Positions 33,228 through 40,449 of a stretch of DNA of 64,000 bases are shown here, piece after piece. The DNA is taken from positions 1-64,000 of the forward strand of contig CAKSQO010000006.1 of the NCBI GenBank assembly GCA_934486615.1, given 5' to 3'. The stretch is from an uncultured Eubacteriales bacterium (GTDB lineage: Bacteria; Bacillota; Clostridia; Oscillospirales; Acutalibacteraceae). The notes under the pieces were generated by a model that ran no database searches, had not been told where the DNA came from, and saw nothing but the letters and a program-made list of their open reading frames with translations. The position numbers were made by a program, and so were the translations under genes. Every line of letters begins with the position of its first letter. Position 1 is the first letter of the stretch.

Positions 33228-34812
33228 CGCGGTTGCGACTGCGTGCTGCTTTAAGCGCTGCAAGCTGGTTTTTGAGGTTAAGGGCAGCGCCGACGGCGTG
33301 CGGCTCGTCCGCCGCGGCAAGAGGTGCGCTATTGACGCTATCGAGCCGACTTTGGTTGAGGAAAAGGGCGGCTGCACCGAAATAAGCTTTGACTTTGCGT
33401 CGGGCGGCGGCGGGCGCGTTATCCCGGGCGGCGACTGGATCGTTGAGGGGCTTGACGCGCATATCGAAGCCGCCGAGGCCGACTTTTCGGGCGACGGCAC
33501 GACCTACCGCGTGAGCGTCGACAGCAACGCGGGGCGCGCCGAGGTGCACATTGACTATATCCCCGCCAAGGCGCGCCTGTTCGACCGCTGCGCCAACCTT
33601 GCGCTGCAGCTTGTGTACGCGCTCGGCTCGCTGCGCAGCGGTAAAATGGGCCGCGTGATCTTCACGAGCGAGTCGCGCGCAAATTTGAGCGGCAATATGG
33701 AGTTTGTGCTCAAAAGCGCGCTTGGCAGCGGCATTTGCACCGTGAGCGGCGGTGTCAGCGAGGTAAACGACGGCTCGTCCGAAGTCCGCACCGAAAGAGG
33801 TGCTTCTGTGCTGCCCGAAGCGCCCGCAAGCGGCGCTCCCATACCATCCGCAAAGCCGCCGAAGAAGGTCATATTCTCGTTCAGGAGCGGCTCGCGCGCT
33901 GCGTTTTACATCAAAACCTCGTTTCTGCTCGGCGGCTGCGGCAGCGTGGTCGTCGACGACTACTTCCCGCTGATATACCGCCTGAAATTCCGCAAGTCAA
34001 CACGCGTTATCCAGCTTTGGCACGCGTGCGGCGCGTTCAAGGCAGTCGGCTACTCCCGCGCGGGGCTGACAGGCTCTCCGCGCATCGACGGGCCGACTCA
34101 CCGCTGCTACACCCACGCCGTTGTCAGCGGCGAGAAGATACGTCCGTTCTACGCCGAGGCGTTCGGAATTCCGCTTGAGCGCGTTTACGCGACGGGAGTG
34201 CCGCGCACCGATATGTTCTTTGACCCCGCCGTCCGCGCCGAAAGGCGTGCGGAGTTTGCCCGTCTGCTGCCGCAGTTTGAGGGCAGGCGGATAGTCATTT
34301 TCGCCCCGACGTTTCGCGGCAGCGGCAGCCGGAGCGCCTACTACCCCGCCGACAGGCTCGACTTTGACCGCCTTGCCGACGTGTGCAGGCGCACAAACTC
34401 CGCCGTAGTGTTCAAGCTGCACCCGTTCGTGCACGACTTCGCCGTCCCCGCGGGCAACGAGGACGTGTTCGCCGACCTGAGCTCGGTGCGCGAGATAAAC
34501 GACCTGCTGTTCTCCGCCGACGTGCTGATAACCGACTACTCGTCGGTCATATACGAGGCGTCGCTGCTCGGAGTGAAGCTGCTGTTCTACGTTTGGGACT
34601 TGGAGGAGTACACGCGCGAGCGCGACTTCTACGAGCCGTTTGAGCGCTACGCGGCGGGCAGGTGCGCCTATGACTTTGACGAGCTTTGCGCCGCTTTGGA
34701 CGACGGCAACTTTGAAGAGGACAAGCTCGCTGCGTTCAGGGCGTACAGCATGGACAAGTGCGACTCGCACGCCAGCGAGCGCGTGGCGCGGCTGATTTTT
34801 GAGGATAAGTAA
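33220..34812 (+). CDS. TagF/TarL-family polyol-phosphate transferase (second copy) with a low-complexity insert
   Basis: A 530-residue paralogue of the preceding protein, with the same catalytic blocks LWHACGAFKAVGYSR, GVPRTDMFFD, IFAPTFRGSG, FKLHPFVHDF and VLITDYSSVIYEA. Between the N-terminal domain and the GT-B core (about residues 168-218) lies a Ser/Gly/Pro/Ala-rich stretch (including EAPASGAPIPSAKPP) that the first copy lacks. One copy may act as primase and the other as polymerase, or they may use different donors. GGAG lies 7 bases before the ATG, inside the end of the first copy. Confidence 0.9.
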   Translation: MADAVATACCFKRCKLVFEVKGSADGVRLVRRGKRCAIDAIEPTLVEEKGGCTEISFDFASGGGGRVIPGGDWIVEGLDAHIEAAEADFSGDGTTYRVSVDSNAGRAEVHIDYIPAKARLFDRCANLALQLVYALGSLRSGKMGRVIFTSESRANLSGNMEFVLKSALGSGICTVSGGVSEVNDGSSEVRTERGASVLPEAPASGAPIPSAKPPKKVIFSFRSGSRAAFYIKTSFLLGGCGSVVVDDYFPLIYRLKFRKSTRVIQLWHACGAFKAVGYSRAGLTGSPRIDGPTHRCYTHAVVSGEKIRPFYAEAFGIPLERVYATGVPRTDMFFDPAVRAERRAEFARLLPQFEGRRIVIFAPTFRGSGSRSAYYPADRLDFDRLADVCRRTNSAVVFKLHPFVHDFAVPAGNEDVFADLSSVREINDLLFSADVLITDYSSVIYEASLLGVKLLFYVWDLEEYTRERDFYEPFERYAAGRCAYDFDELCAALDDGNFEEDKLAAFRAYSMDKCDSHASERVARLIFEDK

Positions 34813-34833
34813 ACCACCGAAGGGGGAATTTCA

Positions 34834-35316
34834 ATGAAAAGAGAAGGCTATATCAGTTGGGATGAGTATTTTATGGGCATATCCCTGCTCGCTTCCAAGC
34901 GCAGCAAGGACCCGAACACCCAGGTCGGCGCGTGCATTGTTGACTCCTGCAACATCATTCTGTCGACGGGCTACAACGGCTTCCCCTACGGCTGCTCGGA
35001 CGACGAGTTTCCGTGGGCGCGCGAGGGCGACGACACCAAGTACAGCTACGTCGTTCATGCGGAGCTTAACGCCATCCTCAACGCGCGCGGCCGCGACCTG
35101 TCGGGCGCGCGGATATATGTCGACCTGTTCCCCTGCAACGAGTGCGCCAAGGCGATAATCCAAAGCGGGATTAAAGAGGTCGTCTACCTCTACGACAAGT
35201 ACGCCGACTCTCTGTCGAACATCGCGTCAAAGCGTATGCTGACGAGTGCGGGTGTGAAGATAACAAAGCTTGAGACTTCAATCGACAGGATAGTGCTCGA
35301 TTTCGACCGCAAGTAA
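34834..35316 (+). CDS. dCMP deaminase
   Basis: A 160-residue zinc deaminase that converts dCMP to dUMP for dTTP synthesis. The zinc ligands are in VHAELNAI (His, with catalytic Glu) and PCNECAK (two Cys); the N-terminal LASKRSKDPNTQVGACIV is typical. GGGGG precedes the ATG at 34834. It follows the WTA genes by 21 bases and probably rides on their transcript without a functional link. A bidirectional terminator follows about 110 bases after the stop codon. Confidence 0.94.
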   Translation: MKREGYISWDEYFMGISLLASKRSKDPNTQVGACIVDSCNIILSTGYNGFPYGCSDDEFPWAREGDDTKYSYVVHAELNAILNARGRDLSGARIYVDLFPCNECAKAIIQSGIKEVVYLYDKYADSLSNIASKRMLTSAGVKITKLETSIDRIVLDFDRK

Positions 35317-35422
35317 GCGGCGCGGGCTGCGTAAGGTCTCGGACTGCGAAAAAACGGTTCATAGCCGTGAAACGGCGCACCCGAGCTTATCACGACAACA
35401 GCGCAGCCCACCATATAAACAC

Positions 35423-35456
35423 AAAAAGCCGTCCGCTTTAACAGCGGACGGCTTTT
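35423..35456. terminator. Bidirectional intrinsic terminator
   Basis: AAAAGCCGTCCGCT and AGCGGACGGCTTTT form a 14-bp stem with a 5-base loop, T-rich on both strands. It separates the dCMP deaminase and the convergent HPr gene. Confidence 0.95.
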
Positions 35457-35478
35457 AACCTTTTTGCTTTATTAAAAG

Positions 35479-35742
35479 TTACTCGGCGAAGCCGGACTCG
35501 ACCAGCTCAACAAGGCCGTTGACAGCGTCCTCTTCATCGGGACCGTCGGCGATAATGCGGATCTGAGCGCCGCCGATGATGCCGAGCGACAGCACGCCGA
35601 GCAGGCTCTTGGCGTTGATCCTTCTCTCCTCTTTCTCGACCCAGATGGACGACTTGAACTCGTTCGCCTTCTGAATGAAGAAAGTAGCCGGGCGGGCGTG
35701 GAGGCCGACCTTATTCTGAACAACAACATCTTTAACAAACAT
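35479..35742 (-). CDS. ptsH: HPr family phosphocarrier protein
   Basis: An 87-residue HPr. His15 (GLHARPAT) is the site phosphorylated by Enzyme I, and Ser46 (NAKSLLGVLSLG) is the site for HPr kinase, the carbon-control switch of Firmicutes. Both sites are present, so a full PTS and CcpA-type regulatory role is possible; Crh would lack the His. No ptsI lies beside it. GAGGAGA lies before the ATG. A strong promoter stands about 75 bases upstream. Confidence 0.94.
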   Translation of the reverse strand: MFVKDVVVQNKVGLHARPATFFIQKANEFKSSIWVEKEERRINAKSLLGVLSLGIIGGAQIRIIADGPDEEDAVNGLVELVESGFAE

Positions 35743-35814
35743 TTATGATCTCTCCTCAAGCAAATAAAGGTAATCAACTGACTCAGCGTTGCGCTTGGTA
35801 TCGTTACACTTGGT

Positions 35815-35843
35815 ATTATATACAAATTTACGTTTCAGGTCAA
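35815..35843 (-). promoter_or_regulatory. Sigma-A promoter of the HPr gene
   Basis: On the minus strand: TTGACC (35838-35843), 17 bases, TATAAT (35815-35820). Just downstream is a 15-bp direct repeat (ATACCAAGNGNAACG twice, 35787-35816) spanning the likely transcription start. Confidence 0.82.
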
Positions 35844-35963
35844 CCAAATTCTCCATTTTAAGCCAAAGTTCTATCTTGTCACCAAAACTGAAAATCACAG
35901 CCCGCTGCACTTTGTGTAACTTCACAATAATAAATGGTAAAATTTTCAATTTATGCAAGGTGA

Positions 35964-36707
35964 CTATTCTTTTTCAACCTTTTTAGTTATATCGACTATG
36001 AATTTTTGTTCCTTGTCCGTCAGCTCCGCTTTTTTGAGCAGGTCGGGACGTTTTGCAAGCGTTTCACGCAGCGACATCTCGCGCCGCCACTTGGCGATGT
36101 TCAGGTGGTGACCCGAAAGCAGCACGTCGGGCACCTGCCTGCCGCGCCACTCGGGCGGGCGGGTGTACTGCGGGTACTCGAGCAGGCTGTTGAAGTGGCT
36201 CTCGTCCGTAAAGCACTCGTCGTCGCTGAGCACGCCCTTAACGAGGCGGCAGACGGTATCGGTCAGCACAAGCGCGGGCAGCTCGCCGCCCGTAAGGACG
36301 TAGTCGCCGATTGAGATTTCCTCGTCGACGATCTCGTCGAGCAGGCGCTGGTCGACCCCCTCGTAGTGGCCGCAGAGTATAGCAAACGAGTCCATTTTCG
36401 ACAGCTCGAGTGCGCGGCTTTGGGTGAGGGTCTTTCCCTTGGGCGACATATAGATAAGGTGCGGGCGCGTGCCGCGCTTTTTGCAGATGTCCTCAAAGCA
36501 GTCGTAGATCGGCTGCGGCGCCATAACCATGCCCATACCGCCGCCGTAAGGGTAGTCGTCGACGCGGCCGTGCTTATTCTCGGTGTACGGGCGAATGTCG
36601 GTGCACTCGACGTCGATTATCCCGGCGGCACAGGCGCGGCCGATTATGCTCTCGCCGAGGTAGGCGCGGCACATCTCGGGGAACAGGGTCATAATATCAA
36701 TCTTCAT
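35964..36707 (-). CDS. trmD: tRNA (guanine-N1)-methyltransferase TrmD
   Basis: TrmD methylates G37 of tRNAs from S-adenosylmethionine, which prevents frameshifting. The 247-residue protein shows the trefoil-knot SAM site (ILCGHYEGVDQRL, EEISIGDYVLTGGELPA) and the N-terminal IDIMTLFPEM. The ATG at 36707 is preferred because AAGGGG lies 10 bases upstream. It overlaps the end of rimM by 11 bases. The usual next gene rplS is absent; about 220 bases separate trmD from HPr. Confidence 0.97.
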   Translation of the reverse strand: MKIDIMTLFPEMCRAYLGESIIGRACAAGIIDVECTDIRPYTENKHGRVDDYPYGGGMGMVMAPQPIYDCFEDICKKRGTRPHLIYMSPKGKTLTQSRALELSKMDSFAILCGHYEGVDQRLLDEIVDEEISIGDYVLTGGELPALVLTDTVCRLVKGVLSDDECFTDESHFNSLLEYPQYTRPPEWRGRQVPDVLLSGHHLNIAKWRREMSLRETLAKRPDLLKKAELTDKEQKFIVDITKKVEKE

Positions 36708-37209
36708 CGTCAAACAGCCCCTTGAGCGGACGGATAGTCACCCTGCCGCCCTCGACATCCACGTCGATAACGACGTCGTCGATGACGGGAATAAGCGTTT
36801 CTTTGCCGCCGTTTGAGATGTGCCAGACGTCGTTCGCGCCTGTTTTGGAGACGTCGCTTATCTCGCCGTAGCGCTCGCCCGTGTCGGCGTCAAGCACCTC
36901 GCAGCCGAGCAGATCCTGCACGAAGTACGCGCCTTTTTCGAGCTTGACGTCCTTGCGGGCGACGTAGACGACCTTGCCGCGCAGCTTTTCGGCGGCGGGA
37001 ATATCGTCGACGCCCTTGATCTTGACGATTACGACGTTGCCGTGGACGCGCGAGCGGGTGACGGTCAGGCACTCGCCGCCGTCGGGGTCGAGGTACAGGC
37101 GCTTGAAGCCGAGCATGAATTCAGGCGAGTCGCTCCACGGGTGCAGGCGGACTTCGCCGCGAACCCCATGAGTTCCCACAATCTCCCCCGTATCAAGAAA
37201 CTTCTTCAT
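36697..37209 (-). CDS. rimM: Ribosome maturation factor RimM
   Basis: A 170-residue factor that binds S19 and helps mature the 30S head. The N-terminal domain shows EIVGTHGVRGEVRLHPWSD, and the PRC-barrel C-terminal domain begins near YFVQDLLGCEV. It is coupled to trmD, as in most bacteria. The ribosome site before its ATG is weak. The gene is separated from khpA by 750 bases of repeats, which suggests a separate promoter in or near that region. Confidence 0.96.
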   Translation of the reverse strand: MKKFLDTGEIVGTHGVRGEVRLHPWSDSPEFMLGFKRLYLDPDGGECLTVTRSRVHGNVVIVKIKGVDDIPAAEKLRGKVVYVARKDVKLEKGAYFVQDLLGCEVLDADTGERYGEISDVSKTGANDVWHISNGGKETLIPVIDDVVIDVDVEGGRVTIRPLKGLFDDED

Positions 37210-37279
37210 TTTTTAGTCCACGCTTTCGTTTTATAAGTTTTTTAGTCCGCGTTTTTCAGTCCGCGTTTTTACTTTATGA

Positions 37280-37585
37280 GTTATTGGAAACAATTACCCC
37301 GCGCAATAAGCTCGAGGGGTAATTGGCCGACTTTTTGGTATTACAGCTTATCTCCCCCGCGCACAGCCGTGGGCTGCTTGTCCGCGGAATAATATAGCAA
37401 GTTATTGGTAGCCTCTACCCCGCGCAATAGGTTTGCGGGGTAATTGGCTGATTTTTTGGTATTACAGCTTATCTCCCCCGCGCACAGGCGATGCCTGCTT
37501 GTTCGCGAAGTAATACGGCAAGTTATTGATAGCCCCTACCCCGCGCAATAAGTTTGCGGGGTAATTGGCCGACTTTTGGCTGAAA
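37280..37585 (+). repeat. 121-bp tandem repeat, 2.5 copies
   Basis: Copies start at GTTATTG (37280, 37401, 37522), an exact period of 121. Each copy carries TACCCCGC...GCGGGGTA-type inverted repeats followed by TAATTGGC. The first two continue through GGTATTACAGCTTATCTCCC. The hairpin part looks like a terminator stem without a consistent T run. Confidence 0.93.
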
Positions 37586-37714
37586 TATAATGGTCTGTGT
37601 TAATCCAAATCCGTGTTTTCGTGCAGTCGGTTATTCAATCATGCTTTGCGTCCTTTTGGCTCTTGCCGAAATCAAAAAGCGGGAAAATCCTACACCTCGA
37701 CCCAAGCCAAAAAG

Positions 37715-37905
37715 CCCAAATCACCCTCCGCGCCCATTGCGCGAGGTATCAACTTCTAATAACCCTCTGCACCAGAGCGCGGACAAACGGCCTGCGGCTG
37801 TGCGCGTGGCAAAAAATCCCAAATCACCCGCCGCGCCCATTGCGCGAGGTAGCAACCTAAATAACCCCCTGCACCAACCCGCGGATAAACGGCCCGTGGC
37901 CGCAC
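37715..37905 (+). repeat. 103-bp tandem repeat, about two copies
   Basis: CCCAAATCACC begins copies at 37715 and 37818. Both copies share GCGCCCATTGCGCGAGGTA, an AATAACCC segment and a CTGCACCA segment, with several point differences. Confidence 0.9.
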
Positions 37906-37958
37906 GGATTGAAAAAGGGCGGCGCTGAAACTGATCAGCGTGCGCCCTCCTTCCGAAA

Positions 37959-38195
37959 TCAGTCGTCAATCTCGACCGAAATTCTCTTGTTCTCGCGGTT
38001 TGCGGCAGAGCGCATAACCGAACGTATCTCCTTAGCGATGCGTCCCTGCTTGCCGATGACCCGACCCATATCCTCGGGCGCAACATGGAGGTGATACACC
38101 TCAACGCCGGAGCTGTCAGGCTCGTCAACAGTGATGGAGACCGCGTCGGGATTGCGTACAAGGCCGCAAACTATCGCTGAAAGCAAATCCTTCAT
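37959..38195 (-). CDS. khpA: KH-domain RNA-binding protein KhpA
   Basis: A 78-residue single KH-domain protein with the GxxG loop in RVIGKQGRIAKEIRSVM. KhpA works with KhpB as an RNA chaperone that affects cell division and envelope synthesis in Gram-positive bacteria. AGGAGG lies 6-7 bases before the ATG. It is the last gene of the ylxM-ffh-rpsP-khpA unit before the repeats. Confidence 0.95.
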   Translation of the reverse strand: MKDLLSAIVCGLVRNPDAVSITVDEPDSSGVEVYHLHVAPEDMGRVIGKQGRIAKEIRSVMRSAANRENKRISVEIDD

Positions 38196-38211
38196 TACGG
38201 TCCTCCTTGAA

Positions 38212-38454
38212 TTAAAGGATACCCTCTTTTTTGAGCAGAGCCTTTACGGTATCGGTCGGCTGAGCGCCGTTGCCGATCCACTTCTTGACGGCCTCGGCGT
38301 CGAGCTTCAGCTCAACGGGCTCGGTCAGCGGGTTGTAGTAACCTACCTCCTCGATGAAGCGGCCGTCGCGCGGATATCTGGAGTCCGCAACAACTACACG
38401 GTAGAACGGAGCCTTCTTGGCGCCCATTCTGCGAAGTCTGATCTTAACTGCCAT
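38212..38454 (-). CDS. rpsP: 30S ribosomal protein S16
   Basis: An 80-residue S16 with the signature start VKIRLRRMGAKKAPFYRVVV and the YYNPLTEP motif. AGGAGGT lies 7 bases before the ATG at 38454; an in-frame start three codons upstream was rejected because it lies inside the ribosome site. It is in the ffh operon, the usual Firmicute order. Confidence 0.97.
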   Translation of the reverse strand: MAVKIRLRRMGAKKAPFYRVVVADSRYPRDGRFIEEVGYYNPLTEPVELKLDAEAVKKWIGNGAQPTDTVKALLKKEGIL

Positions 38455-38539
38455 TTCTTGCACCTCCTTGAAGTAATAATCAAAATTTATATTTACGCTT
38501 TAGGTGCGGTTTTTCACGCAGCCCTCTGTCAGGTAAATA

Positions 38540-39907
38540 TCAGAATCTGAAGCCGCCCGGACCGGGCATACCCGGCATTCCTCCAGGCATACCGCCGGGG
38601 AAGCCGCGCTGCTTTTTGCCCGGCTTGTTCATCTGCTTGAACATCTTTTTCATCTGCTCGTGCTGTTTGAGCAGGCGGTTGACGTCCTCAACCTTGACCC
38701 CGCTGCCCGCCGCGATGCGCTTTTTGCGCGAGGCGTTGATTATCTCGGGCTTGCGGCGCTCCTTTTCGGTCATGGAGTAGATTATGGACTCGACCCTGAC
38801 GAGCTGGCGGTCGTCAATATCGACGTCGCGCAGCTGCTTGCCCATACCGGGAATCATCGAGAGCACCTGCTTGAGCGGACCCATCTTCTTGATCTCCTGG
38901 AACTGGCTGAGCAGGTCGTTCATATCGAACGTGTTCTCGCTGAGCTTTTTGGCCATTTCCTCGGCCTTTTTCTCGTCAAGTGACTGCTCCGCCTTTTCGA
39001 TAAGGCTGAGCACGTCGCCCATTCCGAGTATTCTGGACGCCATGCGGTCGGGATGGAATTCCTCAATGTCGCCGAGCTTTTCACCCGTGCCGATGTATTT
39101 GATGGGCTTGCCCGTAACGGCTCTGACCGAAAGAGCCGCGCCGCCGCGGGTGTCGCCGTCGAGCTTTGTAAGCAGCACGCTGTCGATCTCGAGCAGGTCA
39201 TTGAACGCCTTTGCGACGTTGACCGCATCCTGACCCGTCATCGCGTCGACGACAAGAATAATCTCGTTGGGAGCCGCGACCGCCTTGATGCGCTCGAGCT
39301 CCTTCATCAGCTCCTCGTCGATGTGGAGACGTCCCGCGGTGTCGATTATAACAAAATCGTTGCCGTAGTCGCGCGCGTGCGCGATCGCTTCTTTAACCGT
39401 CAGCTCGGGCTTCTGCGTTCCGCGCTCGAAAACGGGAGCGCCGACCTTTTCGCCGACGATTTTCAGCTGGTCGATAGCTGCGGGACGGTAAATGTCGCAC
39501 GCAACGAGCAGCGGACGGTGGCCCTTGCTCTTGAGCAGACCTGCCAGCTTGCCGCTGTGGGTCGTCTTGCCCGAGCCCTGCAGGCCGCACATCATTATGA
39601 CTGTGGGAGGCTTGCTTGCGACGTTCAGCCGCGCCTGCTCGCCGCCCATAAGCGCGGTCAGCTCCTCGTTGACGACCTTGACGACCATCTGGCCGGGGGT
39701 CAGGCTTTCCATAACGCGCTCGCCGATGCACTTTTCGGTGACGGCGGCGGTGAAGTCCTTTGCAACCTTGTAGTTTACGTCCGCCTCAAGCAGCGCAAGG
39801 CGCACCTCGCGCATCGCTTCCTTAACGTCGGACTCGCTGAGCTTGCCCTTGGAGCGCAGCCGCTTGAATGCTGCGCCGAGCTTGTCTGATAATCCCTCAA
39901 ACGCCAT
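38540..39907 (-). CDS. ffh: Signal recognition particle GTPase Ffh
   Basis: The 455-residue SRP54 homologue that binds 4.5S/6S RNA and signal sequences of nascent membrane proteins. It has an N-terminal four-helix domain, a G domain (G1 GLQGSGKTT; DTAGRLHID; TKLDGDTRGG; closing GxGE) and a Met-rich M domain with the RNA-binding segment GSGVKVEDVNRLLKQ. The C terminus is Gly/Met/Pro-rich (FPGGMPGGMPGMPG), as in many Clostridia. AGGAG precedes the ATG. The gene follows ylxM by 8 bases. Confidence 0.98.
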   Translation of the reverse strand: MAFEGLSDKLGAAFKRLRSKGKLSESDVKEAMREVRLALLEADVNYKVAKDFTAAVTEKCIGERVMESLTPGQMVVKVVNEELTALMGGEQARLNVASKPPTVIMMCGLQGSGKTTHSGKLAGLLKSKGHRPLLVACDIYRPAAIDQLKIVGEKVGAPVFERGTQKPELTVKEAIAHARDYGNDFVIIDTAGRLHIDEELMKELERIKAVAAPNEIILVVDAMTGQDAVNVAKAFNDLLEIDSVLLTKLDGDTRGGAALSVRAVTGKPIKYIGTGEKLGDIEEFHPDRMASRILGMGDVLSLIEKAEQSLDEKKAEEMAKKLSENTFDMNDLLSQFQEIKKMGPLKQVLSMIPGMGKQLRDVDIDDRQLVRVESIIYSMTEKERRKPEIINASRKKRIAAGSGVKVEDVNRLLKQHEQMKKMFKQMNKPGKKQRGFPGGMPGGMPGMPGPGGFRF

Positions 39908-39915
39908 TTAAGCGG

Positions 39916-40236
39916 TCACTCCTTCATCAGAAATTTTACGACCTCGTCGCATTTTTCGGCCTGAGCCCCGTCAAGCGAGGCCTGCAGCCGCCTTATCATC
40001 GAGCACGCTTCGCTTATTCGCCGCGCAAAGTGCAGCTTTTGCTCGAAGCCCTCAAGCTGGCTCTCGGTTCGCCGCACGAGGTCGCGCACGGCTTGCCGCG
40101 TTACACCCTCAAGCTCCGCGATTTCGGCAAGCGAGAGGTCGTCGTTAAAATAATATTCGGCGGTCGCGCGCTGGCGCTCGGTCAGCAGCGAGCCGTAGTA
40201 GTCGAGCAAAAGCGAGACCTCAAGATTTTTTGCCAA
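39916..40236 (-). CDS. ylxM: YlxM-family helix-turn-helix protein
   Basis: A 106-residue helical protein of the YlxM/UPF0122 family, always found beside ffh and thought to support SRP function. The sigma-70-region-4-like helix-turn-helix is LSLAEIAELEGVTRQAVRDLV; the N terminus reads LLLDYYGSLLTERQ. The TTG at 40236 (8 bases after GGAGG) is chosen; a GTG at 40245 overlaps the ribosome site itself. Confidence 0.93.
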   Translation of the reverse strand: MAKNLEVSLLLDYYGSLLTERQRATAEYYFNDDLSLAEIAELEGVTRQAVRDLVRRTESQLEGFEQKLHFARRISEACSMIRRLQASLDGAQAEKCDEVVKFLMKE

Positions 40237-40285
40237 GCGGCTCACCTCCGTCGACTGTAAAGTAAAATTCCTTTACACCTGAAGT

Positions 40286-40314
40286 ATTATAACGCCCGCC
40301 GCTGCGTTTGTCAA
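40286..40314 (-). promoter_or_regulatory. Sigma-A promoter of the ylxM-ffh operon
   Basis: On the minus strand: perfect TTGACA (40309-40314), 17 bases, perfect TATAAT (40286-40291). Confidence 0.92.
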
Positions 40315-40406
40315 CACATTTTTGCTTAAAAAGCGCAAAAGCGCATTTGACGCGGATCAAGTCGGATTTTTTCCTTGCGTTTTGCCCGTGGATTATGCTA
40401 TAGTGC

Positions 40407-40423
40407 TTTATACAATGTATAAA
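40407..40423 (+). promoter_or_regulatory. Palindromic operator candidate of the MFS gene
   Basis: TTTATACA-A-TGTATAAA is a perfect 17-bp palindrome. It lies 2 bases after a probable -10 box TATAGT (40399-40404), across the expected transcription start, a typical repressor position. Confidence 0.6.
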
Positions 40424-40449
40424 ACCGTTTTATCGGGGAGCGCTTTCTT

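Larger units (their letters stand above)
37210..37958. other. 750-base noncoding region splitting the SRP/ribosome operon
   Basis: No gene can be supported here. The region consists mainly of a 121-bp tandem repeat (37280-37585) and a 103-bp tandem repeat (37715-37905). Frames that cross it (for example 37590-37928) only translate the repeats and have no ribosome site. Confidence 0.85.

Noticed and set aside
37590..37928. Open frame in the khpA-rimM gap
   Set aside because: It has no ribosome site, and its residues are the translation of the 103-bp repeat. No conserved-looking domain is visible.
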